Part shown: positions 42,992 through 51,466 of the stretch, piece after piece
Layout: every line of letters starts with the position of its first letter
Position numbering within the stretch: the stretch's first letter is position 1
From: Flavobacterium selenitireducens
Lineage (GTDB): Bacteria > Bacteroidota > Bacteroidia > Flavobacteriales > Flavobacteriaceae
Assembly: GCF_014748335.1 (NCBI RefSeq)
Contig: NZ_JAAVIY010000003.1
Coordinates: forward strand, 248,001-312,000
Direction of reading: 5' to 3'
DNA: 64,000 nucleotides
Notes under the pieces: model-generated
Seen by the model: the letters and a program-made list of their open reading frames with translations, nothing else
What the model was told of the DNA's origin: nothing
Database searches by the model: none
Position numbers and translations under genes: made by a program

Positions 42992-43103
42992 GCACAATTG
43001 TCGTTATGTGTTTTTGGGCCGACGGATAATTAAATGTTAACCGGGCACATCCCAAATTTAAATAAATTAAATTTGTGGGCATCGTTTTTTATAAAAATTT
43101 AAA

Positions 43104-43520
43104 ATGAAACGTTTTTTAATACTACTGCTCATGCCGATCCTCTTTGCTTGCGACGACGAAGGCTTCAACAATCACAATCCGTATATTCCGAACCAAAGGT
43201 TTACCGTCGATATCAATTTGAGCCTTCCCTCTTACAACGATCTCAATTTTCCCGGCAATGCGGCCTACGTTCCCGGTTATGGCGCAAGGGGAATTTACGT
43301 GTTCTGCATAAGTCCCGGAAATTACAACGCGTTTGACGCCGCGTGCCCGAACCAGGAACTTTCGTCTTGCTCCACGATGGTGGAACAGGGAATCAGCGCC
43401 ATTTGCCCATGCGACGATGCCGAATACAGTTTTTACAGCGGTCTTGCCGAAGGGCAACGCTATCGCATGAAGCCGTATCGCGTCCAGGTGGCCAACGGCG
43501 TGATCAGGGTTTACAATTAA
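43104..43520 (+). CDS. Lipoprotein with degenerate Rieske-like domain
   Basis: The 138-aa protein has a lipoprotein signal (MKRFLILLLMPILFAC). The mature part follows the layout of a Rieske domain (FDAACPNQELSSC, ISAICPCDDAEYSFYSGL, MKPYRVQVANGVIRVYN), but the positions expected to hold the His ligands of CxH...CxxH are Asn and Asp (CPN, CPCDD), so a [2Fe-2S] cluster is not expected in its usual form. The Cys residues could instead form disulfides. The family is common in Flavobacteria; function is unknown. A TAAATTTG -7 element is at 43068-43075. The stop overlaps the end of the convergent GH92 gene. Confidence 0.75.
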   Translation: MKRFLILLLMPILFACDDEGFNNHNPYIPNQRFTVDINLSLPSYNDLNFPGNAAYVPGYGARGIYVFCISPGNYNAFDAACPNQELSSCSTMVEQGISAICPCDDAEYSFYSGLAEGQRYRMKPYRVQVANGVIRVYN

Positions 43521-45793
43521 TCTTTGTCGGACGACAGGGAATAGGGCGCGTCTTTTTCGGATGTGCCCTTTTTTGTGTTCGGTTGGTCGGACATTTTAAA
43601 GTCGATTTCTGTTCCGCGGATGATCTCGTCGTGTCTGATAAAGTTTTCCGTAAATGACTTTCCGTCTTTCGTAGCCGAGTCGATATAGCGGTTCCCAGCG
43701 GAGTTCGCTTGGGCGGATATGACGATTTTTTTCGCACCATCTAGTGAAATTTCTGCTTTTTTGAACAGAGGCGCACCCAAAACATATTCGTTGCTGGCCG
43801 GCGTCACCGGATAAAATCCGAGAGCGGAAAACACATACCAAGCCGAAGTCTGGCCGTTGTCTTCATCTCCGCAATAACCGTCGGGCGTCGGTAAATACAT
43901 GCGGTTCATGATTTCGCGCACCCAATATTGCGTCTTCCAAGGTTTTCCAGCATAATTATACAAATAAGGCATGTGTTGGATCGGTTGGTTGCCGTGTGCA
44001 TATTGCCCCATGTTGGCCACTTGCATTTCGCGGATCTCGTGAATCGTGCCTCCATAGTAGGTATCGTCAAATATCGGCGCAAGCGAAAATACCGAATCGA
44101 GTTTCATCGCGAATTTTTCCTTTCCGCCCATCAAATCGGACAAGCCTTTGATGTCGTGAAAAACGCACCAGGTGTAATGCCATGAATTGCCCTCTGTAAA
44201 TGCATCGCCCCATTTGAAGGGATTGAAAGGCGACTGGAATTTCCCGTCTTTGTTCTTGCCGCGCATCAACCCTGATTTTTTATCGAACAATTTTTTGTAA
44301 TTGAGGCTTCGGTTTTTGTATAACTCGACTTCGCTTTTTGGCTTTTTGAGCAGTTTGGCCAATTGGTAGATCGCAAAATCATCGTACGCGTATTCGATCG
44401 TTCGCGCCGCATTCTCATTGATCTTGACATCATATGGGACATATCCCAGCGTTTTGTAATAGTCCGCTCCGGCGCGCCCGACGGCTTCCATCGGGCCTTG
44501 GGCGTTCGCACCTTTTAAAGCCGCTTCGTACAACGTTTCGATGTCGTATCCGCGCAAGCCTTTCAGATAGGCTTCCGAAACGATAGACGCGGAATTGTTC
44601 CCTACCATGATGTTGCGATAACCCGGGCTCGCCCATTCCGGTAGCCAGCCGCCTTCCTTGTAAGCGTTGACGAGGCCTTCCTGCATTTTGGCGCCCATTT
44701 GAGGATACACGAGGTTTACGAATGGGAACAGCGCGCGGAACGTGTCCCAAAAACCGGTATCGGTAAACATGTAACCCGGTAAAACTTCCCCGTTGTAAGG
44801 GCTGTAATGGATCGGTTTGCCGCTGGCGTCGAATTCGTAAAACGCTCGTGGGAACAACACACTTCGATACAAACACGAGTAAAAAGTACGCATCTGATCG
44901 ACGGTTCCGCCCGAAACCTTGACTTTTCCGAGCACTTCGTTCCATCGGCTTTTACCTTCTGATTTTACGGTTTCAAAATCTTTGTTACGCACTTCGTTGA
45001 GATTCAATTCGGCTTGTTCGTAGCTGATGAAAGACGAAGCGACTTTGGCGGTAATCGGTTTGCCATCAGATTTGAATCCCAAAACCGCCCCGACGTGGTT
45101 GTCTTGTTTTTCAAGCGTTCCGATCGAAAAATTATCTCCCGAGAACGTACCCGAATACGAAAAATTCCTATCGAATTGAATCACGAAATAATTCTTGAAA
45201 TTAGACGGAACGCCTCCAGAATTCTTGGTCGTATAACCGATGATTTTATTTTCTGACGAAATGATCTTTACGTACGAACCTTTGTCGAACGCGTCGATGA
45301 TGACGTTTGCCGAATCGGTTTTCTTGAACGAAAATTTAAAGACGGCCGCGCGTTCGGTAGGCGTGATTTCGGTCGTCATGTCGTAATCTGCAAGGTAAAC
45401 ACTGTAGCAATGTGGTCGGGAAATTTCGGCTTTATGCGAGAAAAAACTGGCGCGATCGTCTTCTTTGACCTTTATTTTTCCGACGGTCGGCATGATCGAA
45501 AATTGTCCGTAATCGTTCATCCAGGGCGAAGGTTGGTGCGTCTGCTTGAAACCGCGGATTTTCATGTCGTTGTAGCCGTACATCCAGCCGTGACCCATTT
45601 TCCCGGTTTGAGGCGACCAGAAGTTCATGCCCCACGGCATTGCGATCGCGGGATACGTATTTCCGTTTGAAAAGCCCGGCGTCGATTGGGTTCCGATAAG
45701 CGGATTGACCCATTCGACATAATCGGAAATTTCGTTGACGATTTGGCCCGAAGCCGAAAATCCGATCAAGAACAGATATAAGAATTTTTTCAT
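43517..45793 (-). CDS. GH92 alpha-1,2-mannosidase, copy 1
   Basis: The 758-aa protein has a signal peptide (MKKFLYLFLIGFSASG) and the two-domain GH92 fold: an N-terminal beta-sandwich (VNPLIGTQSTPGFSNGNTYP, PWGMNFWSPQTG) and an (alpha/alpha)6 barrel with CGDEDNGQTSAWYVFSALGF, the acidic region used by these inverting, calcium-dependent mannosidases. It should trim alpha-mannose from glycans in the periplasm. Its ATG overlaps the stop of the second GH92 gene (ATGA 45790-45793), so the two are translated together. A short Ser/Lys/Asp-rich tail follows the catalytic domain. Confidence 0.92.
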   Translation of the reverse strand: MKKFLYLFLIGFSASGQIVNEISDYVEWVNPLIGTQSTPGFSNGNTYPAIAMPWGMNFWSPQTGKMGHGWMYGYNDMKIRGFKQTHQPSPWMNDYGQFSIMPTVGKIKVKEDDRASFFSHKAEISRPHCYSVYLADYDMTTEITPTERAAVFKFSFKKTDSANVIIDAFDKGSYVKIISSENKIIGYTTKNSGGVPSNFKNYFVIQFDRNFSYSGTFSGDNFSIGTLEKQDNHVGAVLGFKSDGKPITAKVASSFISYEQAELNLNEVRNKDFETVKSEGKSRWNEVLGKVKVSGGTVDQMRTFYSCLYRSVLFPRAFYEFDASGKPIHYSPYNGEVLPGYMFTDTGFWDTFRALFPFVNLVYPQMGAKMQEGLVNAYKEGGWLPEWASPGYRNIMVGNNSASIVSEAYLKGLRGYDIETLYEAALKGANAQGPMEAVGRAGADYYKTLGYVPYDVKINENAARTIEYAYDDFAIYQLAKLLKKPKSEVELYKNRSLNYKKLFDKKSGLMRGKNKDGKFQSPFNPFKWGDAFTEGNSWHYTWCVFHDIKGLSDLMGGKEKFAMKLDSVFSLAPIFDDTYYGGTIHEIREMQVANMGQYAHGNQPIQHMPYLYNYAGKPWKTQYWVREIMNRMYLPTPDGYCGDEDNGQTSAWYVFSALGFYPVTPASNEYVLGAPLFKKAEISLDGAKKIVISAQANSAGNRYIDSATKDGKSFTENFIRHDEIIRGTEIDFKMSDQPNTKKGTSEKDAPYSLSSDKD

Positions 45794-48072
45794 TTTTTGG
45801 GTTTGTTTGACATGTAAAAAGTGAGTTCGCCTCCGCCGACAAGCTGGGAGTGTTTGACGAAATCGCGAGGGATTTCTTTTCCGTTGAGCTCGATTTTACT
45901 CACATAAACATTCTTTTCAGATTGGTTTTTAGCCGAAATCACAAGCGTTTTCCCGTTTTCGAATTTCAACGTCGCCTTTTTTACAAGCGGGCTTCCGAAT
46001 GCATACTCATCCGAGCCAGGCGCGACGGGATAAAATCCTAACGATGAGAAAATATACCAGGCGCTCATTTGGCCGGTGTCGTCGTTTCCGCCCAAACCAT
46101 CTGGCCCCGAATGAAACATTTTGCGTAGAATCATCCTGACGCGTTCCTGTGTTTTCCACGGTTGTCCGAGATAATCGTACAAGTACGCAACGTGATGCGA
46201 AGGTTCGTTGCCGTGAACGTAATTCCCAATGATGCCGTCGCGTGTGATGTCTTCCGTATTTTCGAAATATTTATCGGGCAACTGCATCGTGAAAAGCGAA
46301 TCGAGATGTTGGGAAAATTTTTCTTTCCCGCCATTTAACTCCGTAAGTTTTGCCACGTCATGCGGAACGTACAGGCTATAATTCCAGGCGTTTCCTTCGA
46401 TGAAGCCCTGGCCGTGCGTGTCAAGCGGATCGAATTCCTTTTTAAAAGTTCCGTCGGCCAGCTTCGGACGCATAAAACCGGACTTTTTGTCGAACACATT
46501 GTTGAAGTTTTGTGCGCGTTTGGAATAGGTCGCATAAACGTCATCCCGACCCAGTTTCTTTGCCATTTGCGCGATCGCCCAATCGTCATAAGCATATTCG
46601 AGCGTTTTGGAAACCGATGCGCCGCTGCGATCTTCGGGGACATAACCCATTTTCACGTAATCGCCAATTCCGTCGTTATACGACATATTCGAAGACGATA
46701 CGACGGCGTCCAACGCTTTTTTGGTGTCGAAATTATCGTTTCCTTTCGCTATCGCATCGGCAATTACCGACACCGAATGATAGCCGATCATGCACCAATT
46801 TTCGTTGGCATAGTGCGACCAGACGGGCAAAGCGCGATGAACCGATTGGTCGTAATGCGCGAGCATCGATTTGATCATGTCTGAGTTGCGTTTTGGCTGC
46901 ACCAGATTGAAAAGCGGATGCAGCGCCCGATACGTGTCCCAAAGCGAAAATGTCGTGTAGTTCGTGAAATTGTCGGCTTTGTGGACGTTTTGGTCAAGGC
47001 CTTTGTAGCTTCCGTCGACATCCATATAAACCGTCGGATTGATGAAAGCGTGGTACATCGCCGTATAAAAATTGACCTTGTCGTTCTCACTCAAGGTTTC
47101 GACGGTGATCTTGTCGAGTTCTTTTTCCCACAAATGCTGTCCGTCCGACTTTGCTTTTTCAAAATCCCAATGCGGAATTTCAGCTTTCATATTAGCCAAT
47201 GCTCCGGCTGAGGAAACGGGTGAAAGCGCGAATTTTATCTTGATTTTTTCACTTTCGGACGTGGCGAAGTCGAAATATGCCTTGAGTTTTGGACCGGCAG
47301 CCTCGGGAAAATTCTTCGATTGGTCAAACTTGCGCCAAAAGCCATTGTAAATATTCTCGGTATCGTAATTTTTGAAACCGTAGTTTTTGATCGGTTTGGA
47401 AAAACTCATGGCAAAATAAACCGTACGCGTTCTCGCCCATCCGTTAGTCTGGCGAAAACCAGTTACCAAAGTGTCGTTCTCCACGCGGATGAACGTCCAG
47501 ACATTCTTTTCCTCGTGATTGTAAATGTTGGCCATCAAATCCAAGATAATATGCGCCTGGTCAGATTTCGGAAAGGTATATTGATGAAATCCGACGCGTT
47601 GGGAAGTCGTCATTTCCGCAAGGATATTATTGTCGTCGAGCTTCACCTTGTAGTAATTCGCCTGGGAAATTTCGTTTGCGTGGGAGAATTTGGAACGGTA
47701 GCCGTTTTCAGGATGATTAGCCGTTCCCGGATTCAGTTGCAGTTTCCCGACGGTTGGCATGACCAGGAAATCGCCCAAGTCGGAATGGCCCGTCCCGTTA
47801 AAATGGGTGTGCGAAAAACCGACGATCGTTTTATCGGCATATTGATAGCCCGCGCAGTATTCATAGACCTTCCCGTTGTATTTGCGATCTTTTTCGTAGG
47901 CGATCGTATCGGTTTCCGGACTCAATTGCACGGAACCGAACGGAACGGTTGCGCCGGGAAAAGTGTGTCCCATTTTGGCAGTCCCGATAAGCGGTCGGAT
48001 GTAAGTATGTTTTGGTTGGCAAAAGGAAATGGAGAGAACGAAAAACGACGCTATCGTCAGGATTTTTTTCAT
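45790..48072 (-). CDS. GH92 alpha-1,2-mannosidase, copy 2
   Basis: The 760-aa protein (signal peptide MKKILTIASFFVLSISFC) shares the full GH92 architecture with its downstream neighbour: IRPLIGTAKMGHTFPGATVP, FSHTHFNGTGHSDLGDF and LGGNDDTGQMSAWYIFSSLGF. It is upstream in the pair. The two copies are only moderately similar, so they may cleave different mannosidic linkages. No SusC/SusD pair is in the window, which separates this pair from a classical polysaccharide-utilization locus. Confidence 0.92.
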   Translation of the reverse strand: MKKILTIASFFVLSISFCQPKHTYIRPLIGTAKMGHTFPGATVPFGSVQLSPETDTIAYEKDRKYNGKVYEYCAGYQYADKTIVGFSHTHFNGTGHSDLGDFLVMPTVGKLQLNPGTANHPENGYRSKFSHANEISQANYYKVKLDDNNILAEMTTSQRVGFHQYTFPKSDQAHIILDLMANIYNHEEKNVWTFIRVENDTLVTGFRQTNGWARTRTVYFAMSFSKPIKNYGFKNYDTENIYNGFWRKFDQSKNFPEAAGPKLKAYFDFATSESEKIKIKFALSPVSSAGALANMKAEIPHWDFEKAKSDGQHLWEKELDKITVETLSENDKVNFYTAMYHAFINPTVYMDVDGSYKGLDQNVHKADNFTNYTTFSLWDTYRALHPLFNLVQPKRNSDMIKSMLAHYDQSVHRALPVWSHYANENWCMIGYHSVSVIADAIAKGNDNFDTKKALDAVVSSSNMSYNDGIGDYVKMGYVPEDRSGASVSKTLEYAYDDWAIAQMAKKLGRDDVYATYSKRAQNFNNVFDKKSGFMRPKLADGTFKKEFDPLDTHGQGFIEGNAWNYSLYVPHDVAKLTELNGGKEKFSQHLDSLFTMQLPDKYFENTEDITRDGIIGNYVHGNEPSHHVAYLYDYLGQPWKTQERVRMILRKMFHSGPDGLGGNDDTGQMSAWYIFSSLGFYPVAPGSDEYAFGSPLVKKATLKFENGKTLVISAKNQSEKNVYVSKIELNGKEIPRDFVKHSQLVGGGELTFYMSNKPKK

Positions 48073-48152
48073 AATGGTTGCGTTGGAGGGCTAAAGGTAG
48101 CAAAAGGATTGATGTTCAGGATCGGAAATTCAGCTCGGATGAGTGGTGCGAT

Positions 48153-48242
48153 TTAACAAAAAGTACAGATTTCCTGTTTTGGATTCTGCGCGATAACGTC
48201 GAACTTTCCAGACCTAACAAATCTTTAAGATTTGTTAGGTCT
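48153..48242 (-). repeat. Palindromic dispersed repeat, family 1, copy C
   Basis: TTAACAAAAAG and the short palindrome TACAGATTTCCTGTT (48164-48178), 31 nt with CGAACTTTCC, then a long palindrome at 48210-48242 (AGACCTAACAAATCTT with 16-bp perfect arms and a 1-nt centre). It lies between the GH92 promoter region and the TonB-receptor terminator. Confidence 0.88.
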
Positions 48243-48298
48243 TGCGCGCGCGATAAAAAAGCCGCAGAATTCTCCGTCCGCAGCCCAAAACTACCTCA

Positions 48299-48333
48299 AA
48301 AAAAATCCCGACCAGCCAAAACCGATCGGGATC
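48299..48333 (-). terminator. Terminator of the TonB-dependent receptor gene
   Basis: ATCCCGA and TCGGGAT form the stem; on the minus strand it is followed by a run of eight T, 19 nt after the stop codon. Confidence 0.85.
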
Positions 48334-48351
48334 CATAACCAACTTAAGTAA

Positions 48352-50694
48352 TTAAAATTTCAGTGTAAGTCCCGCCAGGAAATTGATTCCGGCCTGTGGA
48401 TAGAAACCGGCGCCCTCAACGGTCGTGACGGTTCCCGGCGTCGAAAAATCGTCATCGTAGGTGTAAAAATACCCGTTCGACTCATACTCGTAATCGAAAA
48501 TATTATTGACCAATCCAGAGATTGCGACCGACCTGAAAAAACCGACGTTTTTCCATTCATACGAAATACTCAAATCGGAAGTCGCGTAACTGTCCAGTTT
48601 GGAAGTTTCCGAGTCGATGTTGCCCATATATTGTTCCCCGACGAACTTCGACAACAAGGTAACCTGAAAGCCAGTCGCAGGTGCGAAAGTAATCGCATTG
48701 GCCGCCACGACATTAGGTGAAAACGCAATGTTGGTATCGCCCAGATTGGTCAGCGAGCCATCGCGTTGGAAGACGAAATCCTGGTTTTTGTTCGTGCTGA
48801 CCGTCACGTTAGGGCGAATCGACCATTTGTCTGTGATGGCCAAAGCCGCTTCGACTTCAAGTCCCAGGCGGTAGCTCTTGCCGCTGTTTTCGCGTATCGG
48901 CGCGCCCACGTCGTTCAACTCGCCTGTCAAGACCAACTGGTCGTTGTATTTCATGTAATAAGCGTTCACATTGATTCTCGCTTTCGCAGATGCATATCTC
49001 CAACCAAGCTCAAAATCGTCCAATTGCTCCGGACGCGGATTGCCGCTTTCGTAATCGGTGCGGTTGGGTTCGCGGTTGGCGCGGGCGTAAGAGGCATACA
49101 GGTTTTGACGTTCGTTTATCGAATATGTTGCTCCGGCTTTCGGATTGAAAAAGTTGAAGCGGTCTTGTACGAAACCGGTGTCGAGGCCATTGGCGCTGTA
49201 GGAAACACGTCGGTATTGCAAATCAGCAAATAGGTTGAGTTTTTCCAGAACCTGATAGTTGGCTTTCGCGAAGATATTGCCGTCCTTTTTTACGCCGCGA
49301 TCGTTGTAATAGCGTTGACCGTAAACCGGAAGCACGACACTTCTTGTCCAAAGCACTTTGCCGAAGTGATCGCCGTCGTATTCATTCCAGCCGCCGCCTA
49401 AGATCGCATCGAGTTTGTTTTTGCGGTAATTGACCGAAAACGTTCCGCCGTAAAAGTCATTATCGAGCCATTTTTGATCGACGAGGTCGCTTTCTTCGAC
49501 GAGGCCTCCATCGATAACTTGGGAATCGATACCGTAATCGGACAGGGTTTCGCCTGTGCGGTAATTTTCGTAGTAGCCTTTCCCGATCGTGTAGTGCAAA
49601 GCCGCCGTCGAACTCCAGGCGTCGTTCCATCTTTGCGTCCAGTGCAATTGGTAGTGGTCCTGGTCGTAGTTATCGGTTTGGTTGTCGTAAAAACGTGTCA
49701 CGCCATCGTCATCGACATATTCGCCGGCGGTATTGTAAGTGCGGTCATTGCGCAACTTTTCGGGATCTTCGAGGCCGTTCCACGATTGATAGGTCTTTTC
49801 TTTGCCTCCGAAAACGAGCGCTTTGATGAGCGTTCCTTTGTTGACATAAGTTCCTTGCAGAAAATACGATTTGAGGCTTGAGAAAGCGCGATCGATATAA
49901 CCATCCGATTCGATATTGGACAATCGACCGGCCATTTCGAAGCGCTCGCCAAGCAATCCTGACGAAAACTTGACCGTGTGTTTTCGCGTGTTGAAACTTC
50001 CGAACGAATTCGCGATTTCGCCCGAGGCTTTTTCGGAATAGGAATCGGTGAGGACGTTGAGGCTTGCGCCGAATGCACCCGAACCGTTCGTGGATGTCCC
50101 GACGCCGCGCTGCAATTGGAGATTCTCTGTAGAAGAAGCAAAGTCCGGCATATTGACCCAAAACGTCCCCATGGATTCCGCATCATTATAGGGAACGCCG
50201 TTGATGGTGACGTTGACGCGCGTGGCGTCGGTTCCTCTTACCCGAATCCCGGAATAGCCAATGGCATTACCTGCGTCTGAAGTCGTGACAACGGACGGCA
50301 AAAAATTGAGCAATTGCGGGATGTCCTGGCCGAGGTTGCGCTTTTCGAATTCCTCTTTTTTGAGGTTGGAATAGGTAACCGGCGTTTTCGATGTCGCGCG
50401 GATCGACTGTACGATCACGTCGTCGAGCTTTTCGACTTTGGTCGTATCCTGGGTCGTTTGGGCAAAAGATGCGAATCCGGTTAATAGGAGGGTTGCGGGA
50501 ACGAGTGTCGCGTGAGGGATTGAAATGTAAATCCTTTTGGCGGCGGAGCGCAGTGGAGCCGCCGAAAGATTGCAATGTAAAGCCCGACGGCGGCCAAATG
50601 TTTTGTTGGTTTCCGGCTCGTCAAGGCCGCCGGCACGCCCATACGATCGTGCCGAATAGTTGCTTTTCAGCAAAAAATGGAATAAAGTTTTCAT
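48352..50694 (-). CDS. TonB-dependent receptor, thiamine-regulated, with inserted sequence in its signal region
   Basis: The 780-aa protein has a plug domain (TPVTYSNLKKEEFEKRNLGQ, SGIRVRGTDATRVNVTINGV) and a 22-strand barrel ending in FLAGLTLKF with C-terminal Phe. It should import a bulky ligand across the outer membrane; the TPP riboswitch 80 bp upstream points to thiamine or a derivative. The N-terminus is odd: MKTLFHFLLK is followed by ~55 residues rich in Arg, Ala and Gly before the hydrophobic ATLLLTGFASFAQTTQ that looks like the rest of a signal peptide. The extra segment is encoded by a variable-hairpin repeat (50508-50645) and remains in frame. Translation could also begin at an internal non-ATG codon. 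Confidence 0.88.
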   Translation of the reverse strand: MKTLFHFLLKSNYSARSYGRAGGLDEPETNKTFGRRRALHCNLSAAPLRSAAKRIYISIPHATLVPATLLLTGFASFAQTTQDTTKVEKLDDVIVQSIRATSKTPVTYSNLKKEEFEKRNLGQDIPQLLNFLPSVVTTSDAGNAIGYSGIRVRGTDATRVNVTINGVPYNDAESMGTFWVNMPDFASSTENLQLQRGVGTSTNGSGAFGASLNVLTDSYSEKASGEIANSFGSFNTRKHTVKFSSGLLGERFEMAGRLSNIESDGYIDRAFSSLKSYFLQGTYVNKGTLIKALVFGGKEKTYQSWNGLEDPEKLRNDRTYNTAGEYVDDDGVTRFYDNQTDNYDQDHYQLHWTQRWNDAWSSTAALHYTIGKGYYENYRTGETLSDYGIDSQVIDGGLVEESDLVDQKWLDNDFYGGTFSVNYRKNKLDAILGGGWNEYDGDHFGKVLWTRSVVLPVYGQRYYNDRGVKKDGNIFAKANYQVLEKLNLFADLQYRRVSYSANGLDTGFVQDRFNFFNPKAGATYSINERQNLYASYARANREPNRTDYESGNPRPEQLDDFELGWRYASAKARINVNAYYMKYNDQLVLTGELNDVGAPIRENSGKSYRLGLEVEAALAITDKWSIRPNVTVSTNKNQDFVFQRDGSLTNLGDTNIAFSPNVVAANAITFAPATGFQVTLLSKFVGEQYMGNIDSETSKLDSYATSDLSISYEWKNVGFFRSVAISGLVNNIFDYEYESNGYFYTYDDDFSTPGTVTTVEGAGFYPQAGINFLAGLTLKF
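50508..50645 (-). repeat. Variable-hairpin repeat (family 2) inside the receptor gene, copy 3
   Basis: Read on the minus strand: GGGCGTGCCGGCGGCC (left box), then GGCCGCCGTCGGGCT, a hairpin GGCGGC...GCCGCC, AAAAGGAT, and ATCCCTCACGCGA (right box). The same boxes in the same order occur at 60518-60660 and 60880-61041. Here the bases next to the hairpin are TTACATTGCAATC and TTACATTTCAATC, a variant not seen in the other two. Confidence 0.75.
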
Positions 50695-50774
50695 TCGTAA
50701 ATGATTACGAATAAAAGGGGCAATTATTCAGGTTATAAAAAAACGGTTTGACGCGTAGGTGCACGCTACGTCGT

Positions 50775-50850
50775 CGGTGAATTCCTAAACAGCATTACCT
50801 GTTCGAGGTTCTATGGGTATAATCTCAGCCCTTGCGAGCACCCCTTTGAG
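50775..50850 (-). ncRNA. TPP riboswitch (THI element)
   Basis: On the minus strand the hallmark segments appear in order: GGGGTGC (50838-50844), GGGCTGAGA with CTGAGA at 50823-50828, ACCC, GAACCTCGAACAGGTAATGC (AGCATTACC at 50791-50799 on the plus strand). These are the pyrimidine-sensing and pyrophosphate-sensing bulges of the thiamine pyrophosphate riboswitch. It lies 80 nt upstream of the TonB-dependent receptor start and should shut off the receptor when TPP is plentiful. Confidence 0.93.
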
Positions 50851-50924
50851 ACGGGGCAAAAGTAGTTTAAAATTCCTAAATTCTGACTTTGGAATTTGAT
50901 ATTTTGAGAACGACGATTTTTATT

Positions 50925-51014
50925 TTAACAATAAAGGCAGAAAAACTGTATAAGGTTTGATTTTTTAAATCTGAACTTTGCAGACCTAACAAATCTTGGA
51001 GATTTGTTAGGTCT
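50925..51014 (-). repeat. Palindromic dispersed repeat, family 1, copy D
   Basis: TTAACAATAAAGG, short palindrome CAGAAAAACTGTA (50938-50950), 31 nt with TGAACTTTGC, then the long palindrome 50982-51014 (AGACCTAACAAATCT, 15-bp perfect arms, 3-nt loop). It lies between arfB and the riboswitch. Confidence 0.88.
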
Positions 51015-51067
51015 AGAGATGCAAAAGCAAATCAAAACATCGCGCGCAAAAAAAGCGAAACCTAACT

Positions 51068-51466
51068 TTAAAGCGGCCTCTTTCGCAATTTCTTGATCTC
51101 GGATGCATTTCGCTTTGTCTTCAATCGCTTTTCTACTATCGAACGTGGGATTTTCGTGGCCTTGCGGATTTTGGGAACATGAAGTGCCTTTGCGACGAGT
51201 TCGAAGAAACGTTTGGTCACGATTTCCTTGTTCTTGAGCTGGCTTCTGTCTTCGTCGGATTTGAGGATGAGCTGACCCGATTTGTTGAGTCGTGTAACTA
51301 ATTTTTCGCGCAGACGCGCCTTTTCTTCTTCGGAAAAACAACAGGAGTTTTCGAGATCGAACGTCAATTCTACCTTTGACGCGACCTTGTTGACGTTTTG
51401 TCCGCCGGCACCGCTGGAACGTACGGCTTTGTACTGCAATTCCGACTGAATTTTATCCTTGTCCAT
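51068..51466 (-). CDS. arfB: ArfB-type peptidyl-tRNA hydrolase (ribosome rescue)
   Basis: The 132-aa protein has the class I release-factor GGQ motif in RSSGAGGQNVNKVASKVEL and a lysine/arginine-rich C-terminal tail (KIRKATKIPRSIVEKRLKTK) that enters the empty mRNA channel of stalled ribosomes. It lacks stop-codon recognition domains, as expected for ArfB/YaeJ. It hydrolyses peptidyl-tRNA on ribosomes lacking a stop codon. It overlaps the upstream DUF4301 gene by 14 nt. Confidence 0.92.
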   Translation of the reverse strand: MDKDKIQSELQYKAVRSSGAGGQNVNKVASKVELTFDLENSCCFSEEEKARLREKLVTRLNKSGQLILKSDEDRSQLKNKEIVTKRFFELVAKALHVPKIRKATKIPRSIVEKRLKTKRNASEIKKLRKRPL

